Assembly (NCBI GenBank): GCA_900313465.1
Contig: OMRU01000067.1
Span: forward strand, 1-5,193
Length of the DNA stretch: 5,193 nt
Direction of reading: 5' to 3'
Origin: an uncultured Clostridia bacterium
GTDB lineage: Bacteria > Bacillota_I > Bacilli_A > RFN20 > CAG-288
Positions 1-5,193 of the stretch are shown here, one piece after another (within the stretch, counting starts at the first letter, position 1; each line of letters opens with the position of its first letter). Below the pieces are notes generated by a model. The model was not told the origin of the DNA, did no database searches, and worked only from the letters and a program-made list of their open reading frames with translations. The translations under genes were made by a program, and so were the position numbers.

Positions 1-617
1 GGGTTGATGCCCTTTAGAATCTGATAGGCCTTGGCGTGACAAAGAAGCACGTTATGACTAGCCTTGATGATTTCTTTTAATGAGGCATGAATCTTAGGTG
101 CGTGTTCTTTTCCACTATACCCTAGTCCGATAAAGCATTGTGGTTCGTTAAACGTGATCCATGTCTTGATTTTGCCTTTAAAAGCTTTCGCCACTGCCTC
201 AACATATTTCGCATAGTAATCAACAATTCTCGCGTTGACAAACCCGCCACGGTCTTGTAAAAACTGTGGCAAGTCCCAGTGGTAGAGGGTGACGACTGGT
301 TCTAAACCATACTTTAAAATACAGTCGACGACTCTCTGATAAAACTCAATTCCCTTATGATTGACTCTCCCGTTTTCTTCCAGGATTCGACACATCGAGA
401 AGGAGAAACGGAAGGATTGGATACCCAACTCTTTGGCAAGTTTGATATCTTCTTCATATCTATGATAGAAATCAGTCGCCACATCACCATTGCTCTTGTC
501 GGTGATGTTGCCTTCCTGATGACTTAACGTATCCCAGATAGAAGGAAGCTTACCATCTTCTTGGTAAGCTCCTTCCACTTGATACGAGGATATTCCAGTA
601 CCAAATTCAAATTTCAT
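1..617 (-). CDS. GH1 family beta-glucosidase (N-terminal part, 3' end outside window)
   Basis: Family GH1 retaining glycosidases hydrolyse beta-glucosides from the non-reducing end. The gene starts at ATG 615-617 and stays open to base 1, giving 205 full codons of the usual 440-480. The start fits the family, with EFGTGISSYQVEG following at once, and AAAGGA lies six bases upstream. Visible substrate-site residues are Gln13 (YQVEG), His113 (LYHWDLP), and Asn157 with the acid/base Glu158 (TFNEP, codon 144-146); SIWDT (26-30) is also typical. The nucleophile Glu (ENG motif) and the C-terminal residues that separate beta-glucosidases from 6-phospho-beta-glucosidases lie outside the window. The ABC importer next to it delivers unphosphorylated sugar, so a plain beta-glucosidase is the better guess. 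Some usual residues differ: SFSMCRI stands where family members have a Trp (as in SISWSRI), and GGF replaces the common GGW. No signal peptide is seen, so the enzyme is cytoplasmic. Confidence 0.94.
   Translation of the reverse strand, partial: MKFEFGTGISSYQVEGAYQEDGKLPSIWDTLSHQEGNITDKSNGDVATDFYHRYEEDIKLAKELGIQSFRFSFSMCRILEENGRVNHKGIEFYQRVVDCILKYGLEPVVTLYHWDLPQFLQDRGGFVNARIVDYYAKYVEAVAKAFKGKIKTWITFNEPQCFIGLGYSGKEHAPKIHASLKEIIKASHNVLLCHAKAYQILKGIN
541..575 (-). repeat. long inverted repeat (hairpin) early in the GH1 coding region
   Basis: The plus-strand left arm at 541-555 (GAAGGAAGCTTACCA) pairs with the right arm at 562-575 (TGGTAAGCTCCTTC). The result is 14 base pairs with one unpaired base (546) and a six-base loop at 556-561. 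In the mRNA it spans roughly GH1 codons 15-26. No U-run follows on the transcribed strand, so it is not a standard rho-independent terminator. The encoded peptide (GAYQEDGKLPS) fits the family, so the protein constrains part of the sequence. Whether the structure has a function is unknown. Confidence 0.7.
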
Positions 618-620
618 AGA

Positions 621-1514
621 TTATCCTTTGACGGCACCAGAAGTAAGGTTCTTGATGATAGCTCTAGAGAAGATGAGATAGACCACGACGACAGGGAGAA
701 CAGCGATAGTCAACAACAGATAGATTTGACCTTTATCAAAGGTATCTGGAGAAGAAGCAGAAAGCTGAGCGATAATCAAAGGAATGGTCTTTAATTTGGA
801 ATTGTTGATCAACATGGATGGAGTGAAGTAGTTGTTCCAGTTACTGACATAAGCGAAGATGAACTGAACCGCTAAGGCAGGTTTGATGATAGGAAGAACA
901 ATCTTATGGAAGATACCAAGTTCAGAAGTACCATCTACACGAGCAGCCTCGATAACTTCCATCGGAAGAATGGATTCAAGATACTGTTTCATATAGAAGT
1001 AAGTGATAGGAGAGGCAATAGAGGGAAGAATCAGGATGAGATAGTTATCCGTCAAGCTGTTCTCGATACAAAACATGACAAGACCCATAGCGGCAACCTG
1101 AGATGGAATCATCATGATACCAAGAATGAAAGTCTCAACAAACTTCTTACCTTTGAAGCGATAGATATGAGTAGCAAAGGCAGTCAAAGCGGAGAAGTAG
1201 ACTGTTAAGGTGGCATTGACTAAAGCAATGAAAATAGAGTTGAAGATACCATTGACAAGAGGAATGTTATCGTTAGAAAACAGGTTTCTCCAGTTGGCAG
1301 CAAAGTAGGTACCAAACCACCAATGGAAGCCTTTCATGATATCTGGTGAAGAATGAGAACAATTGACCAAAAGAATGTAGAACGGGAAGAGACAGATGAT
1401 AGATAAGAGGACCAAAACGGTGTAGACAATGACTCTATGAATCGTCAAAGCCACCTTTTCGTTCTTCAATTTTTTATTGGGATTGGAGAGCTGAACAGCT
1501 TGAGCTTTACTCAT
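621..1514 (-). CDS. sugar ABC transporter permease, MalG-like
   Basis: This is the second membrane subunit of the CUT1 importer, pairing with the MalF-like protein encoded upstream. It has 297 residues, about normal for the family. Some six hydrophobic segments lie near residues 25-50, 88-113, 124-149, 157-176, 210-232 and 263-285. The EAA docking loop is canonical: EAARVDG (189-195) followed by IVLP (205-208). The C-terminus, NLTSGAVKG, is the typical MalG-family ending. ATG at 1514 lies inside the end of the preceding gene (ATGAGTAA, 8-base overlap) and has AAGGAGG eight bases upstream, favouring coupled translation and near-equal amounts of the two permeases. The stop TAA at 621-623 is 3 bases before the GH1 start, and the last two codons (AAA GGA) serve as the GH1 ribosome binding site. 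No defect is visible. Confidence 0.95.
   Translation of the reverse strand: MSKAQAVQLSNPNKKLKNEKVALTIHRVIVYTVLVLLSIICLFPFYILLVNCSHSSPDIMKGFHWWFGTYFAANWRNLFSNDNIPLVNGIFNSIFIALVNATLTVYFSALTAFATHIYRFKGKKFVETFILGIMMIPSQVAAMGLVMFCIENSLTDNYLILILPSIASPITYFYMKQYLESILPMEVIEAARVDGTSELGIFHKIVLPIIKPALAVQFIFAYVSNWNNYFTPSMLINNSKLKTIPLIIAQLSASSPDTFDKGQIYLLLTIAVLPVVVVYLIFSRAIIKNLTSGAVKG
624..629 (-). promoter_or_regulatory. ribosome binding site AAAGGA for the GH1 gene
   Basis: AAAGGA is formed by the last two sense codons (Lys-Gly) of the MalG-like permease, six bases before the GH1 ATG at 617. It is weaker than the other three sites in this operon, which contain AGGAGG or AAGGAGG, so GH1 translation may depend more on coupling or run at a lower level. 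Confidence 0.65.
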
Positions 1515-2691
1515 GGTTGTTTCCTCCTTCAGTTACAGGTTGACTGATTTGAGCGTCTTTTAACCATCTCATTCTTGCTCGATGTGCTCTGGCTTCCTGC
1601 TTGATGACATTGTTGGTTGGAATCATGACCTTGAAGATGATGATGGATAAGACACAAGTCAATAAGAAGAGCAACACGGAGACAGCGCCAGCAAGACCAT
1701 AGTTCTTACTAGATGTGATCAAACGATATAGATACATCATGATGGTCATAGCAGACTGGTCAGGACCACCCTTGGAAGCAGTGAAGATCTGCGCGACATC
1801 AAACAACTGAATACCACCGATGAGAGAGGTGATGAGAACATAAACGAAGATTGGCAACAATAATGGGAAGGTGATGTGCCAGAACGTCTTAGTACCCGAA
1901 GAACCATCCAATCTTGCGGATTCGAAGATGGATTCATCAATACCCATGATACCAGACATCAAGAGAATGGTCGTGTTACCAAACCACATCAACCAGTTGA
2001 TGAAGGCGATGATACCTCTGTTCCACCCCGCCGATTCTAAGAACTTAACCGGCGAAATGCCAGCTGCTTCGAGAATTTGATTCACTGGACCAGTCAAGGA
2101 GAAGAGCATCAGGAATAACATACCAAATGCACTGGCCATGACAAGGTTTGGCATATACATAACGGCTTTGAAGAAGCCGCCGAATCTCAGTTTCAATCTT
2201 GCATCAGTAAACCAGATTGCTAACAATAAAGATACGATGATTTGTGGAATGAAACCACAAATCCAGATTATCATGGTGTTGCCAAAGTATTTCCATATGT
2301 ATGGACTGATATCTGGATCGGCTAACAGCGTGGCATAGTTATCAAAGCCATTGAACCTTGGACCGACTTTTAAAATACCACCATTTCCATAATAGTATTC
2401 GGTGAAGGAAAAGATAATGGTTTGAATCAACGGATATAAAGAGAAGAGAGCAAAGATCACAAAGAAAGGAACCAAGAAGATATAGCCATATTTGCTATAA
2501 GAAACCATCTTATGTCTCTTTTTATTGGCCTTTTCACCTTCAAACTTTTCTTTCAGTTTCCATTTCATCTGACCAAACCAGTTCAGATTGGCGAAGTTAT
2601 CATCAACATGTTCTTCGTTCAAACCTTCAACGAGAACGTCCTTGATGTTTTCACCATTCTCTGGTGGGGTCATATTCTTTTCATTTTCCAT
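1507..2691 (-). CDS. sugar ABC transporter permease, MalF-like
   Basis: This is one of the two membrane subunits of a CUT1 sugar importer. The 394-residue protein has about six hydrophobic segments, near residues 68-95, 138-161, 172-198, 226-250, 274-296 and 332-357. The cytoplasmic ATPase-docking (EAA) loop reads ESARLDGSS (257-265), with the conserved Asp-Gly at 262-263 followed by ITFPLLLP. The protein is longer than common Firmicutes homologues (about 290-320 residues). It has a soluble N-terminal extension of some 66 residues, whose first 34 are strongly acidic, and a basic C-terminal tail after residue 358. ATG at 2691 has AGGAGGT six bases upstream, so the extension is probably translated. 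The gene starts 11 bases after the ATPase stop, and its last 8 bases overlap the next permease. The order ATPase, MalF-type, MalG-type suggests all three form one complex. The substrate is inferred only from the neighbouring GH94 and GH1 genes. Confidence 0.95.
   Translation of the reverse strand: MENEKNMTPPENGENIKDVLVEGLNEEHVDDNFANLNWFGQMKWKLKEKFEGEKANKKRHKMVSYSKYGYIFLVPFFVIFALFSLYPLIQTIIFSFTEYYYGNGGILKVGPRFNGFDNYATLLADPDISPYIWKYFGNTMIIWICGFIPQIIVSLLLAIWFTDARLKLRFGGFFKAVMYMPNLVMASAFGMLFLMLFSLTGPVNQILEAAGISPVKFLESAGWNRGIIAFINWLMWFGNTTILLMSGIMGIDESIFESARLDGSSGTKTFWHITFPLLLPIFVYVLITSLIGGIQLFDVAQIFTASKGGPDQSAMTIMMYLYRLITSSKNYGLAGAVSVLLFLLTCVLSIIIFKVMIPTNNVIKQEARAHRARMRWLKDAQISQPVTEGGNNHE
1523..1529 (-). 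promoter_or_regulatory. ribosome binding site AAGGAGG inside the MalF-like coding region
   Basis: AAGGAGG lies eight bases before the MalG-like ATG at 1514. It is encoded within the codons for Glu-Gly-Gly near the C-terminus of the upstream permease, so the unconserved tail of that protein doubles as the translation signal for the next gene. Confidence 0.8.
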
Positions 2692-2697
2692 ATGATG

Positions 2698-2705
2698 ACC
2701 TCCTA
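2698..2705 (-). promoter_or_regulatory. ribosome binding site TAGGAGGT merged with the ATPase stop codon
   Basis: The ATPase stop TAG forms the first three bases of TAGGAGGT, six bases before the MalF-like permease ATG at 2691. The geometry is the same as at the preceding junction (11-base gap, 6-base spacer). It fixes the permease start, so the acidic N-terminal extension is likely real. Confidence 0.85.
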
Positions 2706-3941
2706 GAAAATAGCAACTTCTGTTTCTGGATCAAAGAGATGGACTCTCTTTTGGCTGAAATTGACGGTGACAACATCACCTGTCTGAATGTTCTTGTCAC
2801 TTGGGAATCTGGCAACCATATCAATGCCACCAAATGGAGCGTGGATATAGTATTCGTTACCAAGAAGTTCAGCTAAGCGAACCGTGACGGTGAAATTGGC
2901 ATCGGGATGATCTACACCTCTCTGGCTATCCGCATTGTGAATATTCTCTGGACGTAAGCCGAGAATGACATGTTCAGGAATGACCTTACCAGCAAGAAGT
3001 TCTTCCGGGATAGTTAAGGTTTCACCAGAAGCGAAGGTGACCTTGCCATCTTTATAAGTGACATCGAAGAAGTTCATACTTGGAGAGCCGATGAAGCCCG
3101 CAACAAACTTGTTGATTGGATGGTTGAAGACTTCAATTGGGGTGCCAATCTGCTGAACATAACCATCTTTCATGATGACGATACGACTTGCCATGGTCAT
3201 GGCTTCGGTCTGGTCGTGGGTGACATAGATTGTCGTCGCGTTGAGTTTGCGATGGAGGGAGACAATCTCACTTCTCATCTGAACTCTCAATTTGGCATCG
3301 AGGTTAGATAATGGTTCGTCCATCAAAAGGACTTTTGCATGCTTTACGATTGCACGTCCTAAGGCAACTCTTTGTCTCTGACCACCAGACAAGGCCTTTG
3401 GTTTTCTATCCAACAAAGTTTCAATCTGAAGAATCTTGGCTGCTGACATGACACGTCTATCAATTTCAGCCTTGTTCAGATGCATAATCTTAAGTGGGTA
3501 AGCAAGGTTGTTGTAAACGGTCATATGTGGATATAAGGCATAGGACTGGAAGACCATGGCGATACCTCTATCCTTTGGTGCGACATCGTTCATGTAGTCG
3601 CCATCGATGAATAAATTACCGCCAGTGATATCTTCTAAGCCGGCGATCATACGTAAGGTAGTGGATTTACCACAACCGGAAGGACCGACAAAGACGATAA
3701 ATTCATGCTGTTTGATATCGATGGAGAAATCATGGACTGCATGGAAGCCGTTGTCATAGATTTTGTTGATGTTCTGTAAGGCAACATAAGAACCTTCAGG
3801 AGCGTCCTTGCCTAAAGCCTCATCTCTGGCTCTGGCTTCTTCTTGAAGTTTCTTACCTAAGGCTTTAGCCTCTCTTTCTTTTTTCTTCTTGTCGAAATAA
3901 TTCTTGAATGGGTTTCTGCTCACTTTCTTTTCTTCAGACAT
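2703..3941 (-). CDS. sugar ABC transporter ATP-binding protein, MalK/MsmK/UgpC type
   Basis: This is the cytoplasmic ATPase that dimerises and powers a carbohydrate uptake (CUT1) importer, here presumably with the two permeases encoded just downstream. All nucleotide-binding motifs are intact in 412 residues: Walker A GPSGCGKST (86-94), Q-loop FQSYALYP (131-138), signature LSGGQ (184-188), Walker B VLLMDEP (204-210), D-loop LSNLDA (211-216) and switch His in THDQ (His242). A C-terminal TOBE-type regulatory region follows (about 285-412), with GLRPENI (328-334) and FDPETEVAIF at the end. Family members are usually about 360-375 residues and begin near the VALQNINKIY segment, so the first 50 residues are an extra, Lys- and Glu-rich, probably helical extension. 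The start at 3941 is supported by AGGAGG six bases upstream, and no Met lies between residue 1 and the core domain. Pipelines may call it ugpC, but glycerol-phosphate transport is not implied. Many Firmicutes instead share one such ATPase among several importers. Confidence 0.96.
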   Translation of the reverse strand: MSEEKKVSRNPFKNYFDKKKKEREAKALGKKLQEEARARDEALGKDAPEGSYVALQNINKIYDNGFHAVHDFSIDIKQHEFIVFVGPSGCGKSTTLRMIAGLEDITGGNLFIDGDYMNDVAPKDRGIAMVFQSYALYPHMTVYNNLAYPLKIMHLNKAEIDRRVMSAAKILQIETLLDRKPKALSGGQRQRVALGRAIVKHAKVLLMDEPLSNLDAKLRVQMRSEIVSLHRKLNATTIYVTHDQTEAMTMASRIVIMKDGYVQQIGTPIEVFNHPINKFVAGFIGSPSMNFFDVTYKDGKVTFASGETLTIPEELLAGKVIPEHVILGLRPENIHNADSQRGVDHPDANFTVTVRLAELLGNEYYIHAPFGGIDMVARFPSDKNIQTGDVVTVNFSQKRVHLFDPETEVAIF

Positions 3942-3947
3942 ACTGTG

Positions 3948-3955
3948 TCCTCCTA
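3948..3955 (-). promoter_or_regulatory. ribosome binding site TAGGAGGA merged with the phosphorylase stop codon
   Basis: The GH94 stop codon TAG supplies the first three bases of TAGGAGGA, six bases before the ATPase ATG at 3941. This near-perfect Shine-Dalgarno fixes the ATPase start and therefore supports translation of its 50-residue N-terminal extension. A ribosome terminating here covers the site, which suits termination-reinitiation coupling. Confidence 0.85.
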
Positions 3956-5193
3956 CATGTCTATTTCAACGATATTGTCGTCCAGGCACTGCTCAGCACG
4001 TAACAGATTACCTTCTACTTCTTTACCATTAAGCTTCATCTTATATGGTGCGCCAGTATGATGAACGCTGATGTGGAACTTCTTTTTGCGATAGAGACGA
4101 TCAATAGTTACTTCTTTCATTTCCTTTGGCAAGCAAGGTCTGATTCTTAAGCCATCATAATCTGGAATGACACCAAGAATACCTTCGCTTAATGCGACAA
4201 AGGACCAACTTGCCGAGCCAGTCAACCAAGAGTTCTTGGCTCTGCCATATTGCTTTGAAGCACGACCGGCAATCATCTGAGAATATACATATGGCTCTGT
4301 CTGATGTATATCGGAGATGTCTTCGATATAGGCTGGGGCGTTTCTCTTGTATAAGTCGAACGCTTCTTCCGCCATATTCTCTTCACATAACGCAAGGGTC
4401 AACCAAGGGTTGTTGTGATTGAAGACAGAACCATTTTCTTTGGTTCCTTCAGGGTAAGAAGAGATTTCACCATATTCAGGATAGTATTGACTATATGGCG
4501 GATAGAGAATCTCACAACCATAGTCATTGAGAAGGTATTTCAAGGAGTTTTGAACAGCTTTTTTGCCTAAGCCTTGTTCCTGACCAATGCGGGCAAGAGT
4601 GCAGAAGCCTTGTGGTTCAATGAAGATCTTTCCTTCTGGGCATCTAGACGAACCAATTTCCTTGGAATAGGCGTCATAGGCACGGATGAAATATCCACCT
4701 TCATAATCGAAACCGTATTTGATGGTGTTTTCCTCAATCACTTTAGTATACTCCAAGATATAGTTGCTATCGGTTTGTTTGTCTAAATGTTGGGCTAATT
4801 GCACAAATTCTTTGCCATATTTCACAAACATGCCGGCGATGAATATACTTTCCGCAGTGTGTGTATCGTTGTTCTCGACAGTCTGGAAGGATTCACCATC
4901 TGTCAAAGAGAAACAGTTGAGATTGAGGCAATCGTTCCAGTCGGCTCTGCCAATCAATGGTAAGCCATGAGGACCAAGATTGTGGATGGTATAGTTCAAG
5001 GAGATGAGAAGATGATCGTACAAGGTCTTTTCGCTACCGACTTTATTATCAAACGGAACCATCTCTTCCAAAATAGAATAGTCACCGGTTTCTTTAATGT
5101 AGGCACAAACGGCACCGACTAGCCATAACGGATCATCGTTGAATCCAGAACCGATATCGGCATTGCCTCTCTTAGTCAAAGGTTGATACTGAT
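3953..5193 (-). CDS. GH94 phosphorylase, cellobiose phosphorylase type (C-terminal half, 5' end outside window)
   Basis: Glycoside hydrolase family 94 enzymes split beta-glucosides with inorganic phosphate in the cytoplasm; cellobiose phosphorylase gives alpha-glucose 1-phosphate and glucose, saving one ATP. Only the last 412 residues are visible, about half of a usual protein of roughly 800. The first full codon is CAG at 5191, and the frame stays open to the window edge. The TTG at 5177-5179 is an internal Leu in QYQPLTKRGN, not a start. Numbering from that Gln, visible landmarks are GFNDDPLWL (16-24; the Asp pair at 19-20 includes the expected catalytic acid), GRADWNDCLNLNC (81-93), IEPQGFC (191-197), HNNPW (259-263) and SWLTG (321-325), whose Thr-Gly matches the phosphate-binding site of the family. 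These motifs closely resemble cellobiose phosphorylases as I remember them. Laminaribiose or another disaccharide remains possible, because GH94 specificity cannot be read from this half. The gene ends in TAG, 11 bases before the ATPase gene. Confidence 0.92.
   Translation of the reverse strand, partial: QYQPLTKRGNADIGSGFNDDPLWLVGAVCAYIKETGDYSILEEMVPFDNKVGSEKTLYDHLLISLNYTIHNLGPHGLPLIGRADWNDCLNLNCFSLTDGESFQTVENNDTHTAESIFIAGMFVKYGKEFVQLAQHLDKQTDSNYILEYTKVIEENTIKYGFDYEGGYFIRAYDAYSKEIGSSRCPEGKIFIEPQGFCTLARIGQEQGLGKKAVQNSLKYLLNDYGCEILYPPYSQYYPEYGEISSYPEGTKENGSVFNHNNPWLTLALCEENMAEEAFDLYKRNAPAYIEDISDIHQTEPYVYSQMIAGRASKQYGRAKNSWLTGSASWSFVALSEGILGVIPDYDGLRIRPCLPKEMKEVTIDRLYRKKKFHISVHHTGAPYKMKLNGKEVEGNLLRAEQCLDDNIVEIDM

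Larger units (their letters stand above)
1..5193 (-). other. operon: GH94 phosphorylase, ABC ATPase, two permeases, GH1 glucosidase
   Basis: All five genes share one strand, with junctions of +11, +11, -8 and +3 bases. No junction holds a promoter-like or terminator-like sequence, so a single transcript entering beyond 5193 and leaving before base 1 is the simplest reading. Together the genes encode uptake plus two alternative intracellular cleavage routes. The extracellular solute-binding lipoprotein and any regulator are not present in the window and may lie in the flanks. Confidence 0.85.

Noticed and set aside
906..1208. Plus-strand open frame of about 100 codons, and similar 60-77-codon frames on both strands
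   Set aside because: They lie within well-supported minus-strand genes, have no recognisable protein features and lack convincing ribosome binding sites.
3511..3525. Catabolite-responsive-element-like sequence (TTGTAAACGGTCATA, one mismatch to WTGNAANCGNWNNCA)
   Set aside because: It lies deep inside the ATPase gene and encodes the conserved TVYNN stretch, so the match is explained by coding constraint and chance. No promoter is nearby.
3879..3890. A-rich run in the ATPase mRNA (AAAAAAG) as a programmed frameshift site, or its T-run complement as a terminator tail
   Set aside because: The heptamer is out of phase: the codons are AAA AAA GAA, whereas -1 slippage needs A AAA AAG. The downstream frame is the intact ATPase, and no GC-rich stem precedes the run. 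It simply encodes consecutive Lys residues.
4283..4311. AT-rich inverted repeat (ATATACAT / ATGTATAT, 13-base loop) inside the GH94 gene
   Set aside because: The arms have only 8 pairs, nearly all A-T, with a long loop, inside conserved coding sequence (EPYVYSQMI). It is weak and likely chance.
5177..5179. TTG as the start codon of a 408-residue phosphorylase
   Set aside because: The frame continues upstream as QYQP and joins the well-known GH94 stretch QYQPLTKRGN, so the TTG is an internal Leu and the gene is cut by the window edge.
1..5193. Search for a new defence, mobile or RNA-based system
   Set aside because: Every base is in, or within 11 bases of, one of five recognisable sugar-metabolism genes, leaving no unexplained region for an additional system.

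Overview
The window is the interior of one minus-strand operon for uptake and intracellular breakdown of a beta-linked gluco-oligosaccharide, most likely cellobiose or short cello-oligosaccharides. Five genes fill it almost completely, and both terminal genes run off the window. I see no RNA gene, mobile element, CRISPR array, promoter or rho-independent terminator. The longest gap between genes is 11 bases. The plus-strand open frames are shadows of these genes.

In transcription order, from high to low coordinates, the genes are: (1) the C-terminal half of a GH94 phosphorylase of the cellobiose phosphorylase type, 3953 to past 5193; (2) a MalK/MsmK/UgpC-type ABC ATPase, 2703-3941; (3) a MalF-type permease, 1507-2691; (4) a MalG-type permease, 621-1514; (5) the N-terminal 205 residues of a GH1 beta-glucosidase, 1-617. 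Genes 1/2 and 2/3 are each separated by 11 bases, genes 3 and 4 overlap by 8 bases, and genes 4 and 5 are 3 bases apart. This spacing implies one transcript with translational coupling. The two permeases and an ATPase dimer would form the importer. The solute-binding protein the importer needs is not in the window. The imported sugar would then be cleaved in the cytoplasm, either by phosphate (GH94, giving glucose 1-phosphate plus glucose) or by water (GH1).

The organism looks like a Bacillota member. Shine-Dalgarno sequences are strong (AGGAGG-like), base composition is moderate (roughly 40-45% GC, judged by eye from sampled lines), and gene content and protein sequence resemble Firmicutes sugar operons. 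Erysipelotrichia-like or clostridial lineages are plausible, but this is a low-confidence guess. Internal Trp codons read as TGG and no in-frame TGA is seen, so the standard code fits.

I found no previously undescribed system. The points worth a second look are a long hairpin early in the GH1 gene, charged N-terminal extensions on both the ATPase and the MalF-type permease, two junctions in which the stop codon TAG is part of TAGGAGG, and departures from the usual motifs in the GH1 and GH94 enzymes.
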